From positions 2,728,001 to 2,792,000 of the forward strand of contig JBCAML010000002.1 of the NCBI GenBank assembly GCA_038503075.1: a stretch of 64,000 bases of DNA. Reading direction: 5' to 3'. Each line of letters begins with the position of its first letter. Position 1 is the first letter of the stretch. The translations under genes were made by a program, and so were the position numbers. The notes beneath the pieces were generated by a model. That model saw only the letters and a list, made by a program, of their open reading frames with translations. It made no database searches and had not been told where the DNA came from. Below, in pieces: positions 25,417-38,193 of the stretch. The stretch is from Gyromitra esculenta (taxonomy: Eukaryota > Ascomycota > Pezizomycetes > Pezizales > Discinaceae).

Positions 25417-28400
25417 ATGGTCGCGTCTTATTCTCCCCATCGCCAGCACGGCGAAACCGCCACCCTATTTTCACGACCACACTCTGAATCGCCATCGTCG
25501 CGACACCACGTTGTTCTCCACTCACCCACATCTTGTTCGTCGCCTTTCGCCATCTCTCTTCCAAATTCAGTAAAGACTAGATCTGCCACCAGAAGACTCA
25601 CGCCACTGAAATCTCGGTCGTCATCAACCGCTCCCGACAGTCCCATCAAATTTCCACTGACTTTAACGACACACAATAACATGAATTCTAGTGGGATGAC
25701 ATTGCGCTCTGGGTCGTCGAGCCCTCGCACTGCGAGCCCCCGCGATAAGCTCGCCGCTCAAAGGCAGAATCGTGCAGGCATTGGCGTTGAGAACAAAGAT
25801 GGACACAAGCCGTCAAACGGGAGTCCTCTTAAGCGGAGTGATGGGATAATGAATCTTAGTGAAGCGAGTCGTGGGTCACCTGTTGCTAAGCGACGGTCGC
25901 AAACCGGAGTGGGATTGTTTTCATCGATAAACAAAGCGCCTACATTTGGATCGCCATCCTTTGGTGCAAAGTCTTCGCCATCACCCAAGCGACAGTCCAG
26001 TTTAAAAAAGAATTCAGGACAGAATTTCGGCGACAAGCCAACTTGGGCAAAGTCTCGACCACAGACTCGCACCGAATTTATGCCTCCCGCAAATCCAGCT
26101 TCCAGAATGCGTCGTGTCACATCTGTCGAAAATTTCCATGGGTCACGGGACTCGCCATTCGGGAATCAAATTGCTCCTCTAGCGAATCCGTCCATTCACC
26201 TTTTTAATGGAAATCCGATAAATAACCCTCATCCACTTTCACAAACCTTTAATCAGCCCACTCCACAGTCTTCAGATCAGGACGACGATTTTGGGCCTTC
26301 TAGCCAGAACAGCCATGGATTGGTCACACCGCAGAATTACAAGACGGCCAAACCATTCCCTGCTGCTTTCCACTCGACAGGCTTTGTACCAAAACGAGGC
26401 CGCCTCCTCAACCAGGAAAAAGATCACGGGCCTCAGCCCGACACGCCCTGTAAGAAGCCAATTGGTCCTCCCTTCTTTGCGCAATCCGGATATCAATCTA
26501 AAGGCGCTATGGGTAAGTCTCGGGGGCTCTCCATGTCTATGACTGAATTTGCCTCGGCTTCTTTGACGCCAAACGAATCTGGGAATAACAACAATGGGGT
26601 TGGGAGATGGAAATTACTGGCGAGAAAGACTAGCTCAATGAGTAATGATGATGGGGAAGATTTATCAAGCAGCGGCGAATACGAGTTGCCACCGACACCG
26701 ACAAAGAAGTTTACTGGAGGGCTTTTCGGTAACACCGGAAACGCAAGTGGGAATGGAGTTGGTGGGAATAAGCGATTACGGACCGATACTAGTGGTGAGT
26801 ACCATGTATGGATGGGGCCAGACCAAACGTCTAACAGGACCGTAATAGCCGAGGGCCTAAGAGGTCGCTATGTTACGAATACCCCTCACACCCCGAGAGA
26901 GAATTTGGTTCCGCCTGATCTTAGCAGTGTTTCAATCTCCGGACGAGCCAACAATGCTAGCAAAAAGTTCTTACTAGCGACACCAAGTCCTTCAAAGGAG
27001 AATTTTCCTGGTTTCAGATTTGGGAGTTCGCCTACTATTGCTACTCATGCGGTGCAGTCAACAGATGGGCGTACGGTTCAAGTTTCGGATAACTTTGTCA
27101 AGAGGTTCTCCGAGGTGAAACATATTGGATCAGGTCAATTTTCGGAGGTCTACCAGGTGACACAAGGTCCAAAGCGACATCCCTTTATCGCGTCTCTAGA
27201 CCCTCCACTCACTCCTCATCAACTCGCAACACCCAGAGGTTCTTCAATTTATGGATCCTCGCCGCTCCCAAGGAATACTGAAATCTCGACAAGGATCTAT
27301 GCGGTCAAAAAGTCAAAAACCGCGCTCTATGGTGATAATGCTCGTGTGCGACGCATGGAAGAAGCTGATATTCTTAAGGAATTGGGTCAAAGTGATCATG
27401 TTGTCGAGTTTTTCGAGAGCTGGGAAGACGAAGGGCATCTTTACATCCAGACTGAATTCTGCGAGAATGGAAGTTTAGATAAGTTCCTTGAGCAACATGG
27501 AGATAAGGGCAGGTTGGATGAATTTAGGGTGTGGAAGGTGCTCTTGGAGTTGTGTTTGGTAGGTTTTCGTCGTAATTCTTGGGAGCGACTTGTACTAATT
27601 TTCTAGGGTCTCCAACACATCCACAACTCCGGAATTATTCATTTGGATATCAAGCCGGCAAATGTTTTGATCACTTTCGAAGGTTCACTCAAAATCAGCG
27701 ATTTCGGTATGGCCGCACGATGGCCGGCTTCAGGCGGGCTAGAACGAGAAGGTGATCGGGAGTACATTGCACCGGAAGTCATTTCGCACGCCAAATACGA
27801 TAAACCTGTTGATATATTTGCACTTGGACTTACCATCATAGAAGTTGCTGGTAATGAAACGTTGCCTCCAAACGGACCTGAGTGGCAGAGTCTTCGTGAA
27901 GGTGACATTAGTGTAGCACCAATATTGAGCACCAGCTCATCGGGAGAGTTTGTGCATCGTGACGAACAGGGCAACCCTGTTGCCACGGAGATGGTGAACG
28001 GTTTCTTAGAAGAGCCGGGTTCACCTGACGCTCCTGCTTCGCCGACGTTGGCCCGACGCCCGAAACTGGCTTCGGATCGCCAACTCGCCGCAAACGGGAA
28101 ACGTCGTAGTGAGTCACTACTTCATAAGCCCCGTTCGGGGGATCTTGTTCACCCTCCCAAATTTATGGAGGAGGGTGGACTCGAGGACATTGTCAAGTGG
28201 ATGATCAAGGCGAAGCCAGGTGATAGGCCTACTGTGTTGGAATTGTTGGAAAGACATGAGCTGCAGTGGGTTGACACGCGGAGAAGGGCGGCAGCCACGG
28301 TGTTCGAAGGACTCTGGGGCCCTGATGACTCTTTGCTAAGCAGCCTCAGTGAGGATGAGGAGATGGTTGGAAGCCAGTCCGCATCTTCGGAGGTTGGGAA

Positions 28401-28431
28401 CTACAATGAGGATTGGAGGATGGAGATGTGA
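25417..28431 (+). CDS. WEE1: WEE1/SWE1-type mitosis-inhibitor protein kinase
   Basis: Cell-cycle kinase that phosphorylates the inhibitory tyrosine of Cdk1 and delays mitosis. Proposed exons are 25417-26794, 26849-27558 and 27607-28431, giving 970 residues. The first 540 residues are Ser/Pro-rich with many SP/TP sites, as in fungal WEE1. The kinase domain starts near residue 545: glycine loop IGSGQFSEVYQV, ATP lysine in YAVKKS after a family-typical insert, HLDIKPANVLI catalytic loop, DFGMAARW, and EGDREYIAPEVI, which is the WEE1 signature in place of APE. The intron at 27559-27606 (48 nt) is needed to join the two kinase halves. The intron at 26795-26848 is inferred from GTGAGT, CTAAC and TAG. 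It is 54 nt without a stop, so an unspliced 988-residue form is also open. Confidence 0.92.
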
Positions 28432-30249
28432 ACGGGAAGCTAAAGTATTGAATCCACGAGGATATCGATTGAATCAACCCAAACAAGTGCTTGGGCAGAG
28501 AATTCACCAATTATCAGATCATTTAGTGGTTTTGGAACAAACTCAGGTCTCGGTTTATCGAAACTGGCGGTTACGCCTACGCTTGTTTTGAATACTAGCC
28601 GTCTTTATTTGCTCTTGTTTTTTGCCATTCTTTCGGAAGTTTGGGCGGGGATTTGCATTTTGGTCTCGGATTACAGCATCTTGGAAAGGATGTTTGGTTT
28701 TGAAATTCTGAAAGAAAGAAAAAAAGGAAAAAAACCTTAAATTTGGGACTGTCTGTTCTTCGTCTGTTGTTCCTTTTGTTTTGGGGACTACTGAGTTTTC
28801 GGAATTTTCTTTTTTTTTCGTCACGGAGCAAAATTGGTTGTTTTTCTTGTTTTCCCTCCCTTTTTCTCGCATACTCTAGTGGTGCTGGTGCATATGTCGG
28901 AATATTCTCATCTCCCCCTTCGTTATGTTTTCTATGGGACTGGCCGGGTTGTTTCTTGTTTCTTTCTCTGCGGCTTCTTTTTCGGCTTCTACATAGGATT
29001 TGCTCTCTTCTTTTCTCTCTTTTTTACTCACGGTTTTTTTTGTTCAAATTGGAGTTTTATGAGTTGTCTTTTTACTTCTTTTTTTGAGATGTTCATCACT
29101 TTCATTGCCTTTTATTTATTTTTGCTTTTCTTTGTTCTAGTTACGGCTAGGGTTGTGGTCTATACTGTCTTGTGTCTGGGTTCATTCGGTTGGTTTTGCG
29201 AGGCTTCCTGCTACCATTTTTTTCGAGTTTCAGCGAGCGGTTGTGATACCAACCTAACTAACTATGGATCATTCTCCCCTCGGAAGAAAACACCCCGTTT
29301 TTATGATATCAAATTCTTATTATATATACTTTTTTATATTTTCATATTTTTTTTTTTACTTACTACTGAACTTCACCCACCTTTCCTATGTGTTAGGTTT
29401 GCTTTTAAGTAGTACTTTTTTTATTTTATTTTTTCATGTGGGGGGAGAGGCAGAGAGAGAAGGAGGGAGAAAGAAAAACATGATGATTATGATGAATACT
29501 TTTTTGTACAAGTAATGGGGTATTGCAATGACTAGTGAGATAAAGGGTGAAATGTAATTAAGTAGAAATACATATGCAGGAAGCATTTGATATGACGATT
29601 GTTTATTTGTGATTTGGGGACTTTTTTCGCTGTGAGGTATTTTGGGTATAGTTGTGTTGGAAAGGCGGAAGCTTGTGTAGGTGTTTATTTGGAAGAAACT
29701 CGGCGTTTAACGGCTGAAGAGACTACGGAAACTATCGTGTTGGAACGTAGGAAACGTGTAATGGAGACGTACTCTCAGGCTCCTGCGTTAATTGGAAGCA
29801 GATATTACAGCGTAGCATCTTTAAGGTAAAATTGTTCACGGGACCTTCTGATAATAGGTTGGTGGGAGCGTGCGAGTGATAGTCAATGACGAAAGTATTC
29901 GCAACAGTCGCAGATATTTTCACTATGAGCAGTCGTGAGGTGAGAGTTTATAATCGATCGTTTTGGGATGGTAATTTGCTTTAGATCCCTCAAAAACATC
30001 TCAGACTTATAGAATACCGCTATTTCACTGGAGAAAATGTGATGGTATTGTAAGCGTCATTTCGATATTTATAAAATACAAAATAAAGATACAGTTATAG
30101 GCGAGAATAGACATCGAGGCTATATCAAAAGCCAGTATCAGAATTATAATCGAAACAAGACAGATAACCGTACCATTTATCCCCACTCTCCTTGCCATAA
30201 GATACCCACGGGATACCGGACGTCAGATGTAGTTCGAAGAATCGCCAGA

Positions 30250-30557
30250 CAAAGTTGATCCCCTTACGAATACTTACTCCGTCCACACCCACGAGAGAAC
30301 TTTAATACCGGGGTTGATCAGGGACCACTTCTGACTAAAGAGTTAGTATGAATAGTGGGATAGAGGAAAAGGAGAGGAGAGGAGAGGAGAAAAGCTTACA
30401 CACTAAAGCCTTGGGGGGCACTTTAAGATACCCTTGTTGGATATTCGACCAGGTGCTTGCGGGACTTCCAGCACAGGGTCAATCCCCTTACGAGTGGTTA
30501 TCCCGCGCACACCCCTGAGGGAACTTAGTCGCCGAGGTTTCATTCTGGGAACCACCC
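30250..30557. repeat. Two diverged direct copies of an ~85-nt sequence
   Basis: The stretches 30250-30335 and 30473-30557 align by eye with clear but imperfect identity. Both carry ATCCCCTTACGA near the start, then a CACACCC block, a GAACTT block and a GGNACCAC end. They may be remnants of an old dispersed or tandem repeat. No coding content. Confidence 0.5.
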
Positions 30558-30587
30558 TATGAAAATAATAATGTTGTTGGTATCGGT

Positions 30588-30609
30588 GATGATGATGATG
30601 ATGATGATG
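30588..30609. repeat. GAT microsatellite
   Basis: About seven uninterrupted GAT units in intergenic sequence, followed by degenerate GCT/GAT triplets up to about 30780. Confidence 0.75.
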
Positions 30610-31525
30610 CTTCTGCTGCTGATGTAGTAGCGGCTGTTGGTCCTGTTGATACAGTTGGTGATTCTCTTGATGCTTGTGTTGGTATTTTATTTATTTCATT
30701 CATTTAACCTGCAGGTTATGGTGCATGCTGATGTTGATGTTGATGCTGATACTACTGCTTCTGCTAAGGATGATCTGATCTTGCTGTTGTAGTGGTTCTG
30801 TGCTGGTAGTGCTATGGAAAGAAGAAAACTGGGAGGAGCCCGCTGTCTCGACCCATATTTATCGAGGGGCGGGGTCTTGGCGGGAGATGATTTTGGCCGG
30901 TGGGGTTATGGGAACACGTTGTGAGACGGGGAGAAGGTGGCTGTTTGCGTATGCCGTCGAGCTAGTCGGAACCATTATGGCTACGTAAATCAAACCACAC
31001 GCGTAAGCTAAAGATTAAACTATGATTGGTTTTATTGTGGTCAAGTTTGCCAGAAAATCTTTCTTTCTTAATTGCCTATAGCTATCATTGCAATAAGTGG
31101 TTGCCCATTTTCTGGAGGGAGGTCTGCATGTAGTTCGTCAGTTTTATGCATCATCAGAGCTCACTCGATGCATCAACGAAGCGGACCTGACTATATCTTG
31201 AACCCGAAGCCGTAGTTTAAACGTAGAATATATTCAAAAAAGGAAATCACATTGAATCTAAAATTTATTTAGAAACTATGATAAAACTCCCAATAGGGTA
31301 ATAACTAGCAATTACAGAAGAGTGACGATAGCCACCGATATAACCGAAAGCGACAAAGCCCAGCAGCAAATGATGAAGGGAGGAAGTAGAAAAAGGAAAA
31401 GAAAAAGCCCCTCCCAGCCGTACCAGACCAAAAAACGCCCCCAAAAACGATATGAAGGAGAAGGCGAAAAAACTCATACACCCATAATCCAGTCACCACA
31501 TGCAATTATCCAAGAAAATACTCGC

Positions 31526-32806
31526 TCATACTCCCACTGTTAAACAATCATCCAGTAATCCCCTCAGCTGTCTCCTATCATCCACTGCACCTCCCTCCCA
31601 ACCATCTACGTCTACCTGTCCTACGTATTGTTCCTCCCCGTTTACTTCATAGTCCCTTTCGTACCATCCACCCGCCATAATTTTCTTCATACCTAGTGGT
31701 AATTGCGCTAAGAGGTTATCGCCCAGTGCTAAAGACAGCCTCACATCGTGCATTCCCAACAGCGGCTTTTCGACTGGACTCCACTTTCTTTTAGGTGCAA
31801 GTTTACGATACTTGTCAGTCTGGACATAGTTCGGCCCGTTTGACCGTACCCTATTGATGATAGTGGAGAGGATCTCCTTGACGAATGTTTCGGCAGCAAC
31901 ATTCATGAATACGGCCGCATCAGCGGAACAGCCGCCGGGGACTCCTTCTTCATAGCAGATCGGGTTCATGCGTAAGCGGATAGATTCGATATCAGGAAAT
32001 TCGCCAGATTCGGAGGAGAGGGGCATGGTATAGCGTTGCTTGATTTCAGATTCCCAATTCGTCTTCGCGAGCCCTGCGCTCGTGGGAGGCAGGGCTTCAG
32101 GTATCTTGACTTGTTTCGCCAGATGGTATTCTTGGAGCATACTACCAAGCATGTCTTCGACATCCCCAAGCTATCCGTTTCGCTATGTCAGCCTAAGCCC
32201 CGCTCTCATTTCAAGATAAGAGGACACGTACTGCTGTTGGAACTTCCTTAATCCTTCTCCGTTCCCTCGCCGATATAGCCATGACCTCCTTCTTCAACCG
32301 CTTCTCGTTTATGTCCCCCGCCGGCATCTTCGCAATGGCGCTGGGCTTGTCACTGGCCGAGACCCAGGCAGCAACATCCGTGGGTGGTATATCCCTCATT
32401 GAGTTCCCCCACATAGCCACCAATAACTGATTATGTAGCCTGATCATCGGGCCCTTAACAAAACCACCGATCATCCTTGACAGTTCTTCCTGATTGAGCC
32501 GGCCTATGGTTTCACCCTTATTAACACCATCCCATATCACAAAAAGCCACCACCGTGCAACCGACCTGTTAGGAACCCGCTTAAAGCCTCCTTATAGATA
32601 TTCCAGCTCTCTTTCCCCAGCGCGTGTTTGAGCGCATCGTACATTGGCTCCACATCGATTCTGGGGACAACTGGGGGTCCTGGTAGAGGCGGGGCAAGCG
32701 GCGCTTTCGCAGGATGCTTTCCGCCCTGTTTGGAGGAAATGCTATTTGGTGCGGCTGAGCTGGATGTCGGCCGACTTGTCGGGGTTTGCGCGTCCATGTC
32801 GACCAT
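31526..32806 (-). CDS. HFI1: SAGA complex subunit HFI1/ADA1
   Basis: Transcriptional coactivator subunit that helps hold the SAGA histone acetyltransferase complex together. Exons (minus strand, 5' to 3'): 32566-32806, 32232-32503 and 31526-32170, giving 385 residues. A Ser/Pro-rich N-terminus leads into the conserved block [20 protein letters not shown], then [18 protein letters not shown] (formed across intron 1), then [20 protein letters not shown], typical of fungal Ada1. The histone-fold-like region includes [20 protein letters not shown]. Intron 1 starts with GTCGGT, a weak donor, but it is the only choice that recreates the TGRLNQEEL motif. The end of exon 2 (GTACGT donor at 32231) is less certain. 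Confidence 0.85.
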
Positions 32807-33260
32807 TGTCTTATAAGCGCCGCCGGTTTAGGGTTTAGGGGGTCGGAATATTATCCTCGACGGGATATGCGGATACTCGTACAGCACAGATGGAAGGATG
32901 AAAACGAGTGATCGTCGGGCGTGCGTGGAAGGACGGTGGGGGAAATCGCGTGCGCGGGGGGGCTGGAACTCGTGGGGATTGGTGGGAGCAAAGCTGCGGT
33001 CAGCGCCGTGAGGTTGGAATAAGGTTGGCGGTTACCCGGCGGGAGTCGGCTACCAGAGATAGCGCCGTCCTCTCGGCCTCCCCTGTGCTACTCTACGGGT
33101 CTCTAGGTGCTGGGATTTAGGAATTGGGCCAATTGAATGTCCTGGGCTATATTTTACAATTACCTCCCATGAATTTGAAATTTTGTGATATATTCAACTA
33201 GATATCATAACTAAGCTTTTAAAAGCAAAGTAAATTACATCACATCAGTCTATAAGTATT
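32807..33260. other. HFI1 promoter and 3' flank of the BRE4-like gene
   Basis: Short spacer containing a telomere-like motif at 32827-32842 and otherwise no recognisable feature. Confidence 0.5.
32827..32842. promoter_or_regulatory. Telobox-like TTTAGGG repeat upstream of HFI1
   Basis: TTTAGGGTTTAGGGGG lies about 20-36 nt upstream of the HFI1 start codon. Telomere-like boxes occur in promoters of fungal and plant housekeeping genes, where Myb-type factors can bind. A regulatory role here is inference only. Confidence 0.35.
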
Positions 33261-36200
33261 CTAGATCTCCAACAACTCTTCCTCTAGCGTACCATAAAGT
33301 CTCTCTACAGTATGGATAGCTTCATAGAGGCCTTCCGAAATACGACCCGTAACCAGGACTATCCCAGCATCAATTAGCAATCAGGGGTAAAAATAAGTAA
33401 ATCAGGTAGTAATTGTTTTACCATAAGCGTAAATCAATGCGAAATCTTCATCACTCTCCCCCTCTGTGCCGCGAACCTGCTCTCTAAACGTAAATAATTT
33501 AGCTAGCAACCTGTCTCTCGCCCTATCCGTATTCGGCAAGCGTTCTGGGAGTGGGAACCCAAGTCTGATCGAGCTTGCAAGAACTATCCAACACCATCTC
33601 TATCAATTTCTTTACTTCTACACCAATCTGACACTATAAGGAGAGAAATACTAACCGTAGAATAAATGACTGATCCTCGCACATAAATCACCTCGCTCCT
33701 TCTTTGTATGCTCCAATATATCCGCCTCTCTCCTATTCGCCTTTGGATCTTTTGATATCATCACACTCATACCATGGAATGCATCTAGGATTGCCTGATT
33801 TGCACTTAGGATCTTCTGATACTCACTTGCCGGGAATGGACCCTTCAACCGCAATTCATGTGGCGCCGCAGCAGCAAGTGTTCCAAGTCTCAGCAGCGAC
33901 TTCTGGAGTGCATGTTCCTCCGTTATGTTAAGATACTGCTTCTCACTCTCCCCTTCAACCAAACAATTGAGCGGATCGCGGCGCCAAATCAGCGCCATGC
34001 GCAACCAAAGCACACAAAGCCCCTTCCGGAGCTGTTGGCGAGCACTGATAGGCCATACAGCGAGATTAACAAAGACACCCCAAATCACACCAACCGTGAC
34101 GGCGACAAAACGATGCAGCACGATCTCTGTAATGATTGGATTTACTCCGCCCTCATCATCATCATCGTCTGCGTCCGCCATTGCTAGTGAATATGCATAC
34201 AGCACGCTCAGATTATATGTCAATAAAATAAATCTCCCGAACGTAGCTTGCTTCCAGGTCAGAATGATCCAAAAGCAAGGCACAGACACAGCCCATCCGA
34301 ATGCCGATAATATATATGGATTCGCACCAATCGCTATCCATGCCACAAGTGCTAAGATTGCACCTACGACTGTTCCGAGTACGCGTAGGTTCCCAGAATT
34401 GTTGGTTTGGCCAAGTGTCATGGACATGACGATCATATACGAGACTAGACCCCACTCACCACGCCAATGGGAGTATATAGGACGCGTGAGAGGTATGAAA
34501 GCCGGGAGAGCGTAGATGGCAGCGCCAACACCGACCTTGATAGAGAACTTGATTTCGTCGCGGCGGAGGATACGCATCGCCCGCCAGACTTTATAGGTGA
34601 ACGGAACTTCAGCTTCTGGGGAGACGTTAGGAATTGTTGTGCGAGGTTTGAGTTTCGGTGTTTGCTGGTCTGTCGATAGAAGATCTGCATTGTATCAATA
34701 TCCTGCATTTTGCGGCCAACCAGAAACAACGGATAAAGTATACCTTCTTCGTCCTTCCTCTTTTTCCCCCTTCCCCATCCCTTCCAGAACTTCAACCATT
34801 CCCATGTCCTTGGCTTTTGTCGCTGTAGCTGCTCCATCTGTTCCAGAATATTCAAAAACTCCAGCATCTCCTCGGCAAAATACAACAGGCATGTACTGAA
34901 ATACCCACAACTCGCCGCAATCTCCTCGACATCCGCAGCCTCTGCTATCGGCCGTGCCTTAGTAACTGCATCAGACCGATACAACGTATTCAGAGCCTCT
35001 ACCCTCGCTTCTGAATACATCTCAATCGCCTGTTTCAGCGATTTTCGAAACTCAGTGTTAACAGCAATACGGTATCTCGGCCCTGACGAGAACGGGAGCT
35101 CGTCAAGCATAAGTTTGAGCGTGTATGCAAGCGACTTCATCGGCGGGCCAAGGTGGAAGATGAATGCATCAAAAATGGTAATCGGGGCATTTGGATCCTC
35201 CATCTCCGAGCTGTCGCTCTCAGCGCCGGTATCAGCGCCTGTATCAGAGGCAGGAGCGGACGGCCAGGAGAATGGGTCGGGGACAGGCAGGTATGTATCG
35301 TGATCCGGAGGTGTGAATAGCTGAGGGCCTTCGCTAGTGGGAGTTTGGATCCCAAGTTGTCCCATTATGGGAGTTGTTGTGTAGGCTGCTAGTTTCTGGG
35401 CTTGGGAAAGAAGGCTAAATTGCGTAGAAGCGGCGCTACGGAGACCACCGATGTGTTGGGCGAGACGCTGGAGGAGTTAGTACTAAGATATCTGGGGACT
35501 TGAAAGGAGTATTTACCTGCATGCACTCGACTAATTTCTTTTCTAGAACGTATTCTTTTTCGGTGCCTCGGACGTAGTGCTCGTATTTGGCTTCTCGTAG
35601 GTTCTTCATTAAGGACGTAAACACAGTTCTATGGCTTGACGCGGCCATCGTGAACTTGGGCTGCAGCAGTTCATTCTCAGAACCGCTCAAGAAGCTCCGA
35701 GTAATTATGCTCAGCTATGTATATAAATTAGCAGATGTCCCACCCTTCAACCCACCAAACACCTACCATATCTGAAAAAGAGTCCGTAGACTGAATCATT
35801 AATAGCCTCAGCTCATTAACAGCGCTCGTAGGCCACAATGTCAATGCTAAAAAATTCGATATCGTGATCGCCATTATAACTATCGTCAAGACTTGATAAA
35901 TCTTCCCTAGGGTGAAACCGCCAAGTTGCACATTTCCTGAAACCGCAACATCGATTAGAATATCGAAGCAAGTAAACTACGAAGCGTACCTACCTTCTTT
36001 TGTTAAGATCGTAATAATCGCAATAGAAGCCATTGAGCACGCTACAGAAACGGTTGGGCTCGCCATAGCCTGCTTAGTGTATCCAATAATTCCAAGACCA
36101 CCAGCACAGAAAACAAGTAGAACGAGTGCATGGCCTATTCGGTTAGCAGAGTTTAAGGGAGAAGTTTAGAAGGAGGGTTACCAAGTTCAATTAATTCCTG

Positions 36201-37396
36201 CTTGGCAAAGAAGTTGGAAAGTCCCATGCTGTAGGAAGTTAGCTATGAAAAAATCCTGACATAAATGGGCGAAGACATTGTTGATACCTTCCTACAGAAA
36301 CTACAGCGCTGTACGCAAACGCAGCTAAAGCATAGAGTGTTGCTTCGTACATGCCTGGATTGGAAAATTATTAGTATTACTATTAGGGAAGGAGTGCCAG
36401 TGGAGTCGGTACTTACTACCGGCAGTTCGTGCTGGGATGACGAGGTTTATGTTAATTCACAGAATTCAAAGCTATCAAATCTCTATCGATTGGAAAAATT
36501 ACCAGGATGAAAATATACTACTAAATGTTAGCTTTCTGTGGGTACAAACGTTGTACACTGATGTACTTACCCGCAAAAGTTGCAACCTACTCCCCCCGTA
36601 ACCAAGTTAGCCCAACTATTCTATTAAATTGACCAATGAAGAAGGTTCAACGAGAGGAGAGTTATAATAAGGCTTCCTGCCAACCCGGGGCTGCCAAGGC
36701 CGGACTTGGAAATTTCGTAGAGCCTATATACTCTCCTTCCCGACAAACCCTGCATTGGTCTAGTTTTTAAGCTTTACTGGACGTCTAAATACCATATGTT
36801 TTCCGTCATATCTCCCTAAACTCGCAGCAATGGGTGCTACAAATCTATATCCAGCTTTTTATCAGCCCTCTTCCAAAATTATCCCCCAGCTCCCTTCCAA
36901 GTGATCAGGATCACAAACGTTGCAAGACTCCCTAGGAAATATGCAAATGAGCACTTCAACACCATCTTCCCCTTCTTCGACATAGCAAACTCGGCACAGC
37001 TCTTCACGCCTTCTACAAATCTTTGGCCAGCCAAAGCCACGCGTGATACTCTCGGTTGCCCCCCAAGTAAAGGAGTCGTGTCTGAAGGGTTACTAGCATA
37101 GGAGCTTGTGCCCTCGCTATTTTTCAATAGTTAGTATTTGTTGTGGTTTACTGATTCTACGTCTGAGGGGCAGCTACCTTTGACCAAGGGTGTAACTCCG
37201 TGGGAGATTTGACCACGATCTATGAATTCGCGTTCCAGTTGACGGGATGATAACAGACGCCTTCCTAGCCTATGACGCCATTTATAGTCAGACATTAGGA
37301 AAAGCAGGAATGTAGTACGCGACGACTCACAATATGTTGAGGTCTAACATGTTTCTTCTTCCCATTTGAAGGAGAAAGCGTCGACGAGGACGACAT
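33261..37396 (-). CDS. BRE4-like multi-pass membrane protein (putative ER/aromatic-acid exporter family)
   Basis: Fungal membrane protein of the brefeldin A sensitivity/aromatic-acid exporter-like family, with two six-helix halves and a C-terminal BRE4 domain; the substrate is unknown. Sixteen exons, 5' to 3': 37331-37396, 37178-37269, 36919-37116, 36793-36844, 36571-36586, 36503-36520, 36420-36431, 36288-36354, 36182-36228, 35994-36134, 35767-35936, 35517-35714, 34744-35467, 33656-34684, 33422-33583 and 33261-33358. They give 1029 residues with frame kept at all 15 junctions. The first half reads LATFVAPIAASLGRYDGKHM, VATFAVVYFHPARTAG and LVFCAGGLGIIGYTKQ. The second half starts near KVGVGAAIYALPAFIPLTRP. 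The end includes FPLPERLPNTDRARDRLLAK and EDFALIYAY. Exons 5-7 are only 16, 18 and 12 nt. A gene finder would probably split this locus. Confidence 0.85.
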
Positions 37397-38193
37397 GGCT
37401 CAGAAGGCTTTCGTGTTGGAAGATAGAGAGGACTGCTGTAGAGAAACTTCCGTATATAATATCATGCTCTGTTTGTTCTGGAGCCTAAATGCGGTTTTAA
37501 GACGAGTAGCAGGCAGCAGGGACCGCGTTGCCAAGATTATCCGATCCTGGCTTGCAGATCAGCCCTGTCGATTTCTTGCCTGGGACTGTCTCCGGCGTGC
37601 GAGTCTCCCGATGCAACATCGCGGTTCACAGAGTATCACACGGTCACTTTATGTATGTTGATCTTGAAGCGACACAGCCTTTTTCTCCGGTGCCCCACAC
37701 ACAAATTCTTTGGATGGATACTTAAATGGTCGGCTTCTTCTCCCCTCGCATATGCGAACAGCACCCGCCATCTTTGTGGGATGTATTCTGGGGAGCATAT
37801 CGTATTTTGTCACCGCAGCAGGTCTCGTGCGGTGAAAGTGTGCTGAAAACGAGGACTATGATTGGCTGTTGTATTGTGAGATTCGGACTTTCTATGCATG
37901 CATAAGAGAAACACCAGCGCATATTCGTCCTATCACTATTCGTGTTAGGGAAAAAATAAACGAGCTGTTTATGAAATGACATTATAGAGTGAGTTTTTTT
38001 TTTCGGCAAGCGAAGCCTGGTTGTCTAAGCCTGATTACGTCCAGAACCCTGTGAAAACACCTTAGTAGCTATCATTTGGTTGAGATATATACATCAGTAG
38101 GTCAAAGTAGCCTTCTATCAAACACCGCGCGTCTCCCGTTTCCCAAGTAAAAAAAGTTTAGATAAGGATATCCTTGTCATGATAAATCAAGTT
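37397..38193. other. Spacer between BRE4-like gene and HIS7
   Basis: Holds the BRE4-like promoter and the HIS7 3' flank. ORFs here show no family resemblance. Confidence 0.5.

Larger units (their letters stand above)
28432..31525. other. Spacer between WEE1 and HFI1 3' ends
   Basis: About 3.1 kb between convergent genes. 28600-29430 is strongly T-rich on the + strand and probably includes the WEE1 3' UTR. Two diverged copies of a roughly 85-nt sequence lie near 30250 and 30475, and a GAT microsatellite lies at 30588-30609. No gene seen. Confidence 0.5.
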
